From Avidehalobacter sp964569265 (GTDB taxonomy: Bacteria > Bacillota > Dehalobacteriia > UBA4068 > UBA4997): a DNA stretch of 29,440 nt. The notes beneath the pieces were generated by a model. It was not told the origin of the DNA. It ran no database searches and saw only the letters and a program-made list of their open reading frames with translations. The stretch lies in assembly GCA_964569265.1 (NCBI GenBank), contig CAZMTO010000019.1, forward strand, positions 1 through 29,440, in the 5' to 3' direction. Position 1 is the first letter of the stretch; each line of letters starts with the position of its first letter. The position numbers and the translations under genes are program-made. Positions 1-7,892 of the stretch are shown here, in pieces.

Positions 1-12
1 GAAATTTTGTTT

Positions 13-33
13 ACAGTATCAAAACAGTATCAA
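13..33. repeat. Short 11-bp-period tandem duplication
   Basis: The 10-mer acagtatcaa occurs twice, at 13-22 and 24-33, separated by one A. It lies in the AT-rich gap downstream of the stand-alone GMP synthetase gene. No function can be assigned; it may be an operator-like direct repeat for a gene beyond the left edge, or slippage. Confidence 0.5.
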
Positions 34-51
34 TTCTGCTCTGAAACGCCA

Positions 52-77
52 CTTTTCCCGGTGTAGACCCGGAAAAG
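52..77 (-). terminator. Hairpin downstream of the second GMP synthetase gene
   Basis: cttttcc (52-58) pairs with ggaaaag (71-77), with an inner ggt/acc extension, 14 bp past the stop codon at 91. No T-run follows on the minus strand, so it is a weak terminator or an RNA-stabilising 3' hairpin rather than a canonical intrinsic terminator. Confidence 0.35.
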
Positions 78-90
78 TCGGCTTCTGTGA

Positions 91-1068
91 TTATTCCCAC
101 TCTATAGTGCCTATCGGCTTCGGTGTCAAATCCAGCACCACACGGTTAATGCCGTCTACCTCGTGGGTAATACGGTCGGTAATACGGTGCAGCAGGGGGT
201 AAGGTATTTCTTCAATGGTAGCAGTCATAGCGTCGGTGGTGTTTACCGCACGTATAATAGCCGGCCATCCCTCGTAGCGCTTACCGTCTTTAACGCCAAC
301 ACTCTTAAAGTCCGGCACGGCAATAAAATACTGCCAAACCTTGCCGGCCAAACCGGCGTTGTCAAATTCTTCACGCAAAATAGCGTCGGCCTCGCGCAGG
401 GCGTGCAAACGGTCGCGGGTAATGGCGCCAAGGCAGCGCACACCCAGCCCCGGCCCGGGGAACGGCTGGCGATAAACCATATTGTGGGGCAAGCCCAAAG
501 CTTCGCCTACCACTCTAACTTCGTCTTTATACAACAGCTTAACAGGCTCCACCAGTTCCATCTTCATATCTTCGGGCAGGCCGCCTACGTTGTGGTGTGC
601 CTTTACACCGTCTGACTCTAAAATATCGGGGTAAATGGTGCCCTGTGCCAAAAAGTCAATACCTTCCAGTTTGCCGGCTTCTTCGTCAAACACCTTAATA
701 AATTCGGCACCGATAATTTTACGCTTCTTCTCCGGTTCGGCCACACCGGCCAACAAATCCAAAAAGCGGTCGGTAGCATCAATGTAGATAAGGTTGGCGT
801 CCATTTCTTTGCCAAACACTTCAATAACCTGTTCACTTTCTCCTTTGCGCATTAAACCGTGGTTAACGTGAACACAGGTAAGCTGCTTGCCAATAGCCTT
901 AATAAGCAGCGCCGCAACCACCGAGCTATCTACCCCGCCGGAAAGTGCCAGCAGCACCTTTTTGTCACCAACCTGGGCGCGTACTGCCGCAACCTGTTCT
1001 TCAATAAAAGCGTTAGCCAGTTCGGGCGTGTTAATACGCGCCATAGATTCGGGTCTTACAATACTCAT
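91..1068 (-). CDS. Stand-alone GMP synthetase (ATP-pyrophosphatase subunit, no glutaminase domain)
   Basis: This 325-aa protein matches only the synthetase half of GuaA, which adenylates XMP and aminates it to GMP. The PP-loop LSGGVDSS lies at about 42-49. The family motif RQPFPGPGL is at 200-208, and the C-terminus KPIGTIEWE closes the dimerisation domain as in GuaA. The N-terminal class I glutaminase is absent rather than broken: the gene opens with its own strong ribosome site (aggagg) before ATG at 1068. It lies 44 bp downstream of the complete guaA and is clearly paralogous but not a recent copy, since the sequences differ throughout. Ammonia could come from free NH3 or from a separate glutaminase subunit, as in archaeal two-subunit GMP synthetases; no such subunit gene is visible here. 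It is probably cotranscribed with pyrG and guaA. Confidence 0.9.
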   Translation of the reverse strand: MSIVRPESMARINTPELANAFIEEQVAAVRAQVGDKKVLLALSGGVDSSVVAALLIKAIGKQLTCVHVNHGLMRKGESEQVIEVFGKEMDANLIYIDATDRFLDLLAGVAEPEKKRKIIGAEFIKVFDEEAGKLEGIDFLAQGTIYPDILESDGVKAHHNVGGLPEDMKMELVEPVKLLYKDEVRVVGEALGLPHNMVYRQPFPGPGLGVRCLGAITRDRLHALREADAILREEFDNAGLAGKVWQYFIAVPDFKSVGVKDGKRYEGWPAIIRAVNTTDAMTATIEEIPYPLLHRITDRITHEVDGINRVVLDLTPKPIGTIEWE

Positions 1069-1112
1069 TATTATTCCTCCTGCAATTTATTTTCAACTGT
1101 TTTATACTGGTA

Positions 1113-2657
1113 TTACTCCCATTCCACCGTTGACGGGGGTTTGCCGGTAATATCATAAACAATACGGTTGATGTTAGGAACCTCGTTAACAATGCGCACC
1201 GATACTCTGTCTAAAACATCGTAGGGTATGCGCGCCCAATCGGCCGTCATAAAATCGGTAGTGGTAACCGACCTTAAAGCCAGTGTGTAATCATAGGTGC
1301 GGCCGTCACCCATTACCCCCACCGAACGCATATTGGTAAGCACCGCAAAATATTGATCCATCGTGTTTTGCAGCCCGGCTTTAGCTATCTCATCTCTAAA
1401 AATAAAGTCTGCCTCGCGCAGGGTGGCCAGCTTTTGCGGCGTAACCTCACCGATAACACGAATTGCCAGCCCCGGCCCCGGAAACGGCTGGCGTTCTACC
1501 AGATAATCCGGCAAGCCAAGCTCACGGCCAAGCTCGCGCACTTCGTCCTTAAACAACTGCCGCAGCGGCTCTATAATACCCTTAAATTCCACGTGATCCG
1601 GCAAACCACCCACATTGTGGTGGCTTTTTATTACAGCAGCATCGCCCAGCCCCGATTCTATAACATCGGGGTAAATGGTGCCCTGCACCAAATAATCTAC
1701 GCTGCCGATTTTTTTACCTTCGTCCTCAAAAACGCGGATAAATTCTTCACCGATAATTTTACGCTTGGTTTCCGGGTCACTAACCCCGGCCAGGCGGCTC
1801 AAAAAGCGTTCGCCGGCATTTACCCGCACAAAATTTATCTTCCACTTGGCAAAGGCGGCTTCTACCTCGTCGCCTTCGTTCTTGCGCATCAGTCCATGGT
1901 CTACAAACACACAGGTAAGCTGTTCACCCACCGCTTCGGCCAGCAGCGCCGCCGCCACCGAACTGTCCACCCCGCCGGAAAGTGCCAGCAGCACCTTGCC
2001 GCTACCCACCTGCCTGCGTATGGCCTCTACCGAACGGTTTTTAAAATCTCCCATCGTCCAGTCGCCATTGGCGCGGCAAACCTTATACAAAAAGTTGCGC
2101 AGCATAGCCGTGCCCATTTCGGTATGGTTTACCTCCGGATGAAACTGCACGCCGTAAAACCCGCGTGCTTCGTCGGCTATGGCCACATTGGGGCAGGCCG
2201 CCGAATGTGCCGTAAGCTTAAAGCCAACCGGCAGCCTGGCCATATAATCCCCGTGGCTCATCCACGAAACCCCCTCGGCCGGCAAGCCGTAAAACAGAGG
2301 TGATGTTGTGTCGTAGCTTGTTAATGTTTTGCCGTATTCCCGCGCCGCATCATCGGCTGCGGGGGTAACCTCGCCGCCCAAAGTGTGCGCCATAAGCTGG
2401 CACCCGTAGCAAATGCCCAACACCGGCACACCAAGCTCAAACACCGCAGGGTCACACTTGGGCGAACCCGGCAGGTATACGCTGCCCGGCCCCCCGGTAA
2501 AAATAATACCAATAGGGTTTAGGGCCTTAATTTCTTCAACGGGTGTTTTATACGACTTAACTTCACAATAAACATTTTGTTCTCGCACCCGGCGCGCAAT
2601 AAGCTGATTATATTGCCCGCCAAAGTCCAAAATCAAAACCAACTGATGCTCGTGCAT
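1113..2657 (-). CDS. guaA: GMP synthase (glutamine-hydrolysing)
   Basis: Full-length 514-aa GuaA, converting XMP, ATP and glutamine to GMP in the cytosol. The N-terminal class I amidotransferase carries the nucleophile Cys83 in GICYGCQ and the partners His173 and Glu175 in QFHPE. The synthetase domain has SGGVDSS at 227-233 and the RQPFPGPGL motif, and the end, GKPPSTVEWE, is typical. ATG at 2657 is preceded by aaggggg. The gene lies 18 bp after pyrG and just ahead of a second, glutaminase-less GMP synthetase, so pyrG, guaA and the paralogue probably form one transcript for amination of nucleotide bases. All catalytic residues expected of the family are present, so it should be fully active alone. 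Confidence 0.98.
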   Translation of the reverse strand: MHEHQLVLILDFGGQYNQLIARRVREQNVYCEVKSYKTPVEEIKALNPIGIIFTGGPGSVYLPGSPKCDPAVFELGVPVLGICYGCQLMAHTLGGEVTPAADDAAREYGKTLTSYDTTSPLFYGLPAEGVSWMSHGDYMARLPVGFKLTAHSAACPNVAIADEARGFYGVQFHPEVNHTEMGTAMLRNFLYKVCRANGDWTMGDFKNRSVEAIRRQVGSGKVLLALSGGVDSSVAAALLAEAVGEQLTCVFVDHGLMRKNEGDEVEAAFAKWKINFVRVNAGERFLSRLAGVSDPETKRKIIGEEFIRVFEDEGKKIGSVDYLVQGTIYPDVIESGLGDAAVIKSHHNVGGLPDHVEFKGIIEPLRQLFKDEVRELGRELGLPDYLVERQPFPGPGLAIRVIGEVTPQKLATLREADFIFRDEIAKAGLQNTMDQYFAVLTNMRSVGVMGDGRTYDYTLALRSVTTTDFMTADWARIPYDVLDRVSVRIVNEVPNINRIVYDITGKPPSTVEWE

Positions 2658-2675
2658 TTATATGCCCCCTTAAAA

Positions 2676-4301
2676 TCAGCGCCTGTTTTGCTGCCCGGCC
2701 AGACTTGCACCAATAAACGATGCAAACAGCGGATGCGGCTTGTTGGGGCGGCTGCGGAATTCCGGATGGAACTGGCAGGCTACATACCACGGATGCTCAG
2801 GTATTTCTATCATCTCTATAACGCTTTTATCCGGCGCCTGACCGCACAGCACCAAACCGGCCTTGCGGTAATCGTCCAAATAATCGTTATTAACCTCGTA
2901 ACGGTGACGGTGCCGCTCCTGAATCAGGTCTGCACCGTAAATTTTATGCGCGTGGCTGCCCGGCAGTAATTCGCAGGGATACAGCCCCAAACGCAGCGTA
3001 CCGCCCAAGTCAATTTCCGAATGTTGACCGGGCAAAAAGTTGATAACCGGGTAAGGTGTTGCATCATCAAATTCGGTAGAATTTGCCCCCTGCCAGCCCA
3101 AAACGTGGCGGCAGTATTCAATAAGGGCAATTTGCATACCCAAACAAATGCCAAAGTAAGGTTTGCCGTTTTCTCTGGCGTATTGGGCAGCCAAAATTTT
3201 GCCTTCTACACCGCGGTTGCCAAAACCGCCCGGCACCAGCACACCGTCTACCTCGCCCAAAATAGCTTCTACAGTATCCGGCGTAATATCCTCCGAATCT
3301 ACCCATTTAATGTCTATGGCAGCACTGTTGGCAAAACCGCCGTGTTTAAGTGCCTCTACCACGCTTAAATAAGCATCGTGCAGGGCCACATATTTGCCCA
3401 CCAGCGCAATTTTTACCGTATGCTGCAAATTACGGCTCACCTCTACCATACTCTGCCAATCACGCAGGTCAAGCTCGTTAGCATTAAGCTTAAGCTTGTC
3501 TACCACAATGCGGCACAGGTTTTCTTCTTCTAAGGCCAGGGGTATAGCATAAAGGCTGTCTAAATCGCGGTTTTCCACCACCATTTCTACCGGCACATTA
3601 CACTGCTGAGCAATTTTAAGCTTGGCACTGTACGGCAGCGGCACTTCGGTACGGCAAACAATAACGTCGGCCTGAATACCCTGACTTAACAGCTCACGCA
3701 CACTATGCTGCGTGGGCTTGGTTTTAATTTCGCAGGATTTTGCCAAATACGGCACCAGCGTAACGTGAACATACACGCAGTTTTCACGCCCAACGTCGCT
3801 GCCAAACTGGCGTATAGCTTCAATAAACGGCAACGATTCAATATCACCCACCGTGCCGCCAACCTCAATAATCGCCACATCAGCATTGGCGGTTTCTACA
3901 TTAAGGCGAATATTTTCTTTTATCTTGTTGGTAATATGCGGTATCATCTGCACGGTGCCGCCTTCGTAACTGCCGTTGCGTTCTTCTTTAAGCACACTGT
4001 CGAACACCCGACCGGAGGTTACGTTAGAATATTTATTAAGGCTTTCGTCGATAAAACGCTCGTAATGGCCCAAATCCAAATCGGTTTCGGCGCCGTCATC
4101 CGTAACAAAAACCTCGCCGTGCTGATAGGGACTCATCGTGCCGGGGTCTATATTCAGGTAAGGGTCTAACTTTTGCATAGTAACACGCACACCGCGCGCT
4201 TTAAGCAGGCGGCCTATAGACGCTGCCGTAATGCCCTTGCCCAGGCCGGACACCACACCCCCCGTTACGAAAACATATTTTGTCGATTTTTCGCTTGGCA
4301 T
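2676..4301 (-). CDS. pyrG: CTP synthase
   Basis: 541-aa CTP synthase, which aminates UTP to CTP with ATP and glutamine. The N-terminal synthase domain has the P-loop-like GGVVSGLGKGI at about 14-24 and the conserved KLDPYLNIDPGTMSPYQHGEVFV segment, split here only for description. The C-terminal class I glutaminase has Cys386 in GICLGMQ and His512/Glu514 in FHPEF. Length and domain order are normal. It is the first gene of the pyrG-guaA-GMP synthetase run. The 188-bp upstream gap holds an inverted repeat that could terminate tadA, and a TATAAT-like -10 element. In many Firmicutes pyrG is regulated by CTP-sensitive leader attenuation; I see no convincing attenuator here. Confidence 0.98.
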   Translation of the reverse strand: MPSEKSTKYVFVTGGVVSGLGKGITAASIGRLLKARGVRVTMQKLDPYLNIDPGTMSPYQHGEVFVTDDGAETDLDLGHYERFIDESLNKYSNVTSGRVFDSVLKEERNGSYEGGTVQMIPHITNKIKENIRLNVETANADVAIIEVGGTVGDIESLPFIEAIRQFGSDVGRENCVYVHVTLVPYLAKSCEIKTKPTQHSVRELLSQGIQADVIVCRTEVPLPYSAKLKIAQQCNVPVEMVVENRDLDSLYAIPLALEEENLCRIVVDKLKLNANELDLRDWQSMVEVSRNLQHTVKIALVGKYVALHDAYLSVVEALKHGGFANSAAIDIKWVDSEDITPDTVEAILGEVDGVLVPGGFGNRGVEGKILAAQYARENGKPYFGICLGMQIALIEYCRHVLGWQGANSTEFDDATPYPVINFLPGQHSEIDLGGTLRLGLYPCELLPGSHAHKIYGADLIQERHRHRYEVNNDYLDDYRKAGLVLCGQAPDKSVIEMIEIPEHPWYVACQFHPEFRSRPNKPHPLFASFIGASLAGQQNRR

Positions 4302-4349
4302 AATATCTTCTCCATTCTTTGCGTAAACATTTTGTTACGATTTTAGCTG

Positions 4350-4355
4350 ATTATA
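4350..4355 (-). promoter_or_regulatory. Possible -10 element for pyrG
   Basis: Read on the minus strand this is an exact TATAAT, 48 bp before the pyrG start codon and just after the tadA terminator-like hairpin. No good -35 hexamer stands 17 bp upstream, so the call is tentative. Confidence 0.35.
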
Positions 4356-4371
4356 TGATTAAACATAGCAA

Positions 4372-4402
4372 AAACGGTTTTTAAGCAACTGCCAAACCGT
4401 TT
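4372..4402 (-). terminator. Inverted repeat after tadA, likely terminator
   Basis: aaacggttt (4372-4380) is perfectly complementary to aaaccgttt (4394-4402), with a 13-nt loop. On the minus strand the stem ends in a run of five T. It separates tadA from pyrG. Confidence 0.55.
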
Positions 4403-4489
4403 GTTATTGTGCTGTTTTATAGCAAAACAAATTTATCCGTATATAATTTTAGCCTGTTTTGTCGCAAATAGCAATAGTTTTTTGCGCTG

Positions 4490-4936
4490 TTACCTTATGG
4501 CTTTAAAAAAATTTTGCAGCAGCGCGCGGCATTCATCTTCCATTATACCGCCAATTACCTGCGGCTTATACGGTGCAGTTTTGTGCCAGCCCAAATTAAA
4601 TGCCGACCCACACGCCCCAAAGCGGCTGTCGGGGCAGCCAAACACCACTTGCCCCACCCGCGCCAAAATTATTGCCCCGGCGCACATCGGGCAAGGCTCC
4701 ATAGTAACATACAGGGTACAGTCCGTTAAAAATTTTTGCCCCAGCTTGGCCGCAGCAGCCTTAATGGCCAACACTTCGGCGTGAGCAAGGGCATCACCGG
4801 TTTGTTCAATGCGGTTGGCACAGGCAGCTATAACTTTATCACCCTGCACCACCACCGCACCCACCGGCACTTCTCCGGCGGCAGCAGCAGCGGCGGCAAT
4901 ATCCAGCGCCTGCGCCATATATGCACGATGTTCCAT
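4490..4936 (-). CDS. tadA: tRNA-specific adenosine deaminase
   Basis: The 148-aa product is a zinc-dependent deaminase that converts A34 of tRNA-Arg(ACG) to inosine. The zinc/catalytic motif HAE is at 52-54 and PCPMC at 81-85, the pattern of the cytidine deaminase fold, and the FGCPDSRFGACGSAFNL segment is typical of TadA. The open frame extends upstream through the tRNA-Gln gene, but that part is not coding. The ATG at 4936 is chosen because ggagg (4946-4950) precedes it by 9 nt and homologues start there. It sits downstream of a two-tRNA operon whose terminator lies just before its ribosome site, so readthrough or a weak promoter of its own must drive it. Confidence 0.95.
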   Translation of the reverse strand: MEHRAYMAQALDIAAAAAAAGEVPVGAVVVQGDKVIAACANRIEQTGDALAHAEVLAIKAAAAKLGQKFLTDCTLYVTMEPCPMCAGAIILARVGQVVFGCPDSRFGACGSAFNLGWHKTAPYKPQVIGGIMEDECRALLQNFFKAIR

Positions 4937-4960
4937 CAGCAAAACCTCCGCAAAAACATA

Positions 4961-4989
4961 AAATAAAAAAGCCCCTCGGCTGAGGGGCT
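4961..4989 (-). terminator. Intrinsic terminator of the tRNA operon
   Basis: agcccctc (4970-4977) pairs with gaggggct (4982-4989), and on the minus strand the stem is followed by a run of T. It lies between the 3' end of tRNA-Gln and the tadA ribosome site, with only about 25 bp to the tadA start. Confidence 0.85.
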
Positions 4990-4995
4990 GAACTT

Positions 4996-5070
4996 TGGCT
5001 GGGGTACTAGGATTCGAACCTAGGAATGCTGGTGCCAGAAACCAGTGCCTTACCGCTTGGCCATACCCCA
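4996..5070 (-). tRNA. tRNA-Gln (anticodon CTG)
   Basis: The minus strand folds into a full cloverleaf. A 7-bp acceptor stem pairs TGGGGTA with TACCCCA. The anticodon stem CTGGT/ACCAG encloses the loop TTCTGGC, which reads CAG codons. The T-arm contains GGTTCGAATCC. Discriminator G and an encoded CCA (4996-4998) follow. The U1-A72 start of the acceptor stem is typical of tRNA-Gln. It is the second gene of a two-tRNA transcript. Confidence 0.95.
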
Positions 5071-5076
5071 TTATTT

Positions 5077-5115
5077 ACACATCCGTGAAAGATGTTTGGC
5101 TAAGCACGGATGTGT
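5077..5115 (-). other. 11-bp hairpin in the tRNA spacer
   Basis: acacatccgtg (5077-5087) is perfectly complementary to cacggatgtgt (5105-5115), with a 17-nt loop. It fills almost the whole spacer between tRNA-Arg and tRNA-Gln and leaves both cloverleafs intact. It is probably a processing structure or a remnant; no T-run makes it a terminator. Confidence 0.6.
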
Positions 5116-5117
5116 GT

Positions 5118-5194
<77 letters not shown>

Positions 5195-5214
5195 CCGTGA
5201 TTTAACGCCTTTAC

Positions 5215-5243
5215 ATTATATCTTATCTTTGCCTAAAGGTCAA
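5215..5243 (-). promoter_or_regulatory. Consensus sigma-70 promoter for the tRNA operon
   Basis: On the minus strand TTGACC (5238-5243), a 17-bp spacer and exact TATAAT (5215-5220) stand about 20 bp upstream of the tRNA-Arg 5' end. The strength fits a stable-RNA promoter. Confidence 0.85.
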
Positions 5244-5279
5244 GATGTTTTTGGTAATTTTTTAAATATTTTTTATCAG

Positions 5280-5924
5280 CTATCCGCCAAGGGTAACATC
5301 CTGCGTGCTGTACCACGCCAAAGCTTCGGTTAAATGCTCCGGCTGAAAATCCGGCCAAAGGGCTTCTACCACAAAAAAATCAGCGTACACCGTTTGCACC
5401 GGCAGCATACCCGATAACCTGCGCATACCGCCCCAGCGTACCACCATATCCACCCGAGAAACCTCGCGCGATTGCAAACCGCTGCAAATTGCTTTGCGCC
5501 CGCCGGCGACAGCTCCGCTCAGGGCAGCCAAGTCCCATTCCCAGCCGTAATTTACCAAAAAGTTAAGCTTTATGCCGCCCCCGGCAATAGTGCGCCGCCT
5601 GCGATAGGGCAGCAGCTCCGGCGGAAACTGCGGCGAATCATAATTACCCACCACCAGCAAATCGGCACCCTCTGCCGAAAGTAACCGCACAGCCTCCACA
5701 CACGCCGCCGTAAAGCCATCTCTCTGCGCCCGCGGGCGTTTGCAGTTATCTGTAGTAAAGCCGTAAAATGTCAGCTCATCAATACCCACTTGCTTAGCCT
5801 GCCGCAAAAGCTGCACTCCCGGCGTCAGACCAAAGCGGTAGCCCTGCTCTCGCTTTAAGCCGTGCCGCTGCGCCCAGCGCCTGTTGCCGTCCGGTATAAC
5901 TGCCAAATGCTTAGGTATGCGCAT
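5280..5924 (-). CDS. Divergent cis-prenyltransferase (undecaprenyl diphosphate synthase family)
   Basis: This 214-aa protein carries the family signature HLAVIPDGNRRWA at 6-18, which supplies the catalytic Asp12, and the LTFYGFTTDN, NFLVNYGWEWD and LWPDF segments at the expected places. Members condense isopentenyl diphosphate units in cis to make polyprenyl diphosphates. Two features depart from housekeeping UppS: it is about 35 residues shorter, and the usual RTGGExRxS motif reads RWGGMRRLS (163-171), so the conserved Glu that helps bind magnesium is Met. It may therefore make a shorter chain, work on another substrate or be less active. ATG at 5924 follows a ggtgg ribosome site. It lies 90 bp after a nucleotidyltransferase gene; a housekeeping uppS is expected elsewhere in the genome. 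Confidence 0.85.
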   Translation of the reverse strand: MRIPKHLAVIPDGNRRWAQRHGLKREQGYRFGLTPGVQLLRQAKQVGIDELTFYGFTTDNCKRPRAQRDGFTAACVEAVRLLSAEGADLLVVGNYDSPQFPPELLPYRRRRTIAGGGIKLNFLVNYGWEWDLAALSGAVAGGRKAICSGLQSREVSRVDMVVRWGGMRRLSGMLPVQTVYADFFVVEALWPDFQPEHLTEALAWYSTQDVTLGG

Positions 5925-6014
5925 ACACCTACCACCTTATCCTTGTATAATAATTTTTATACCAGAATAATGCCCCAAATTGTGTCTGCTTATACATCAA
6001 CGGCAGCCCAATGC

Positions 6015-6749
6015 CTAACGTGCCGCCATAATTTTTTCGGCTTCGGCCAGCTTTTGCGGGTTACCAACATCCAGCCACCAGCCATTTAGCCGACAACTGC
6101 CCAAACGCTGCTGCTGCAAATAAAGCTTGTTAAGGTCGGTTATTTCCAGCTCGCCCCTTGCCGACGGTGTAAGGCACGGTATAAGCTCAAAAGCATCCGG
6201 CGGGTACAAATAAAAGCCAATAACCGCCAAATTACTTACCGGTTCGGCAGGTTTTTCCACCAGACCAACCAGCTTATCGCCGTCAAATTCCGCCACACCG
6301 TAGTCCTGCGGGTTAGGCACCGGCAGCACAAAAATACGCGCCTGCCCGGCAGGTTCGGCCGCATACGCCTTAACATAGCCGGCAATATCCGCCGCAAACA
6401 GGTTATCTACCAGCAGCAATGCCAAATGCCGCCCCGCAGCAAAGTCACGGCACAAATACAGTGCGTGTGCAATGCCCAGCGGCTCCGGCTGCACCACATA
6501 AGTAAGCTTAACGCCAAACTGTTCGCCATTGCCAGCAAATGCTTCTATCACCGGGCGGTTATGCGGGTTTACCACCAAAGCAATATCGGTTATACCGGCA
6601 TCGGCCATCCTTTTAAGGTTATATTCCAACAGGGGCTTGCCCAAAACCGGCACCATCGGCTTGCCACCCAGCTCGTTGGGGTAGCCCAGGCGGCTGCCGG
6701 CACCGGCCGCCAAAATTACGCCGCAAATTGCGGCTGGCTGTTTTTCCAT
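6015..6749 (-). CDS. Sugar-1-phosphate nucleotidyltransferase (RmlA-like)
   Basis: This 244-aa protein has the nucleotidyltransferase fold that joins a sugar 1-phosphate to an NTP. The nucleotide-binding loop LAAGAGSRLGYP is at about 13-24, followed by KPMVPVLGKPLLEYNL (30-45), the metal-binding Asp115 in LLLVDNLF, the LVEKPAEP motif at 163-170, and GWWLDVG at 223-229 with the second acidic residue. Length suits the short RmlA-like forms without a C-terminal hexapeptide domain. Sugar and base cannot be told from sequence. It is followed by a divergent cis-prenyltransferase, which hints at a shared role in a polyprenyl-linked glycan, though this is inference from adjacency. It is divergent from the vanY-type gene at 6944. 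Confidence 0.88.
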   Translation of the reverse strand: MEKQPAAICGVILAAGAGSRLGYPNELGGKPMVPVLGKPLLEYNLKRMADAGITDIALVVNPHNRPVIEAFAGNGEQFGVKLTYVVQPEPLGIAHALYLCRDFAAGRHLALLLVDNLFAADIAGYVKAYAAEPAGQARIFVLPVPNPQDYGVAEFDGDKLVGLVEKPAEPVSNLAVIGFYLYPPDAFELIPCLTPSARGELEITDLNKLYLQQQRLGSCRLNGWWLDVGNPQKLAEAEKIMAAR

Positions 6750-6872
6750 ACAAAATACCTCTATTTTACGTGTGTATTTTTGTTTTTTTACTGATAAAGC
6801 TATTTTACTATGCCAATTTTAAGTCTATTTTAACAAACACAGCCATTTTTTACAAGCTATTTTATGCCCCGT

Positions 6873-6901
6873 TTGACAATATCCGCTTTTTAATCTATAA
6901 T
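6873..6901 (+). promoter_or_regulatory. Perfect consensus sigma-70 promoter for vanY
   Basis: TTGACA (6873-6878), a 17-bp spacer and TATAAT (6896-6901) match the consensus at all twelve positions. It points at the peptidase gene starting at 6944; gggga (about 6930-6934) provides the ribosome site. Confidence 0.9.
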
Positions 6902-6943
6902 AAAATATAGTCGGCTTTTTTAAGCCTTTGGGGAGCTGAACAT

Positions 6944-7846
6944 ATGAACAAACATATAAAAAATTTATGGCGCTGCTTGGCCGCGGCACTGTTGCTTGGT
7001 GTCTGGGCTGCCCAGCCTGCCGCCGCCTTTGATACATCGCTGGACGATGAACTGCTGCTGCTGGTTAACGGCACTTATCAACTGGATAAAAACTACAAAC
7101 CCACCGATTTGGAAAACACCTCGCGTCAGGTAAAATCTATCAAAAGCCGCCTTATGCTGCGCAAAACCGCCGCCGCCGCTTATTATGATATGATACAGGC
7201 GTATAAAAACCAAAGCCGCCGCACCATCTATTCAATATCCGGCTACCGCGACTTTGCTTATCAGGAGCGCCTGTTTAACACCAAGCTGGCCGGCCGCCAA
7301 AGTATGGGGCAAAGCTACAACACCGCCTACAAAAATACGTTAGAATACACCGCACTGCCCGGCACCAGCGAACATCAAACCGGGCTGGCCGTAGATTTAA
7401 GCTCTAACAATGCACTGTCGGACAACTTTAGAAACACCGTGCAGGGCAAATGGCTGCTTAAAAACTGCTGGGACTACGGGTTTATTCTGCGCTATGACGA
7501 AAACAAGCGCGAGCTTACCAACATTGCTTACGAACCATGGCACTACCGCTATGTAGGGCTGCCACATTCGCTGATTATCCGCGACAATAGCTGGGTGCTG
7601 GAAGAATATATAGACTACCTGCACCAAAACGGTTTAATAGAATACACCGACCCTGCCAACCCGGATATGCTGTGGCGCGTTTACTGGACAAACGACACCA
7701 CCGCAGAATTTGCAGGCATTACCAATGTGTCACGTGATAACACCGGCGGCTACATAATAACCACCCAAAACCCCCGCCCCGATGTTTTGCTTACCGCCTG
7801 GGTTAAAGAAGCACTTTCTGCCGACGGCATTATGCACTATATTTAA
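6944..7846 (+). CDS. Exported D,D-/L,D-carboxypeptidase, VanY/M15B family
   Basis: This 300-aa protein has a signal peptide (basic start, hydrophobic core at about 12-23, cut near the Ala-rich AQPAAA). Its peptidase M15B domain has SISGYRD at 98-104, SEHQTGLAVD at 142-151 (zinc ligands His144 and Asp151) and EPWHYRYVG at 197-205 (catalytic Glu197, zinc ligand His200). It should trim the terminal D-amino acid from peptidoglycan stem peptides in the periplasm or outside the membrane. About 90 residues after EPWHYR form an extra C-terminal part that I do not recognise. It is the first plus-strand gene, driven by a perfect consensus promoter. No vanS/vanR or ligase genes are near, so it is a cell-wall maintenance enzyme rather than part of a resistance cluster. 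Confidence 0.92.
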   Translation: MNKHIKNLWRCLAAALLLGVWAAQPAAAFDTSLDDELLLLVNGTYQLDKNYKPTDLENTSRQVKSIKSRLMLRKTAAAAYYDMIQAYKNQSRRTIYSISGYRDFAYQERLFNTKLAGRQSMGQSYNTAYKNTLEYTALPGTSEHQTGLAVDLSSNNALSDNFRNTVQGKWLLKNCWDYGFILRYDENKRELTNIAYEPWHYRYVGLPHSLIIRDNSWVLEEYIDYLHQNGLIEYTDPANPDMLWRVYWTNDTTAEFAGITNVSRDNTGGYIITTQNPRPDVLLTAWVKEALSADGIMHYI

Positions 7847-7892
7847 GCACCAACATACACAGAACAGACCGGAATTTGCAGGAGAAATGATG

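Noticed and set aside
1353..2303. 316-codon plus-strand open frame opposite guaA
   Set aside because: It lies wholly within guaA on the other strand, has no recognisable domain and its composition reflects the codon bias of guaA.
4937..5071. N-terminal extension of tadA to 5071
   Set aside because: These 45 codons are the tRNA-Gln gene and its terminator; the ribosome site and family start support 4936.
6944..7846. Vancomycin resistance locus
   Set aside because: Only a VanY-type peptidase is present; there is no ligase, dehydrogenase, dipeptidase or sensor-regulator pair.
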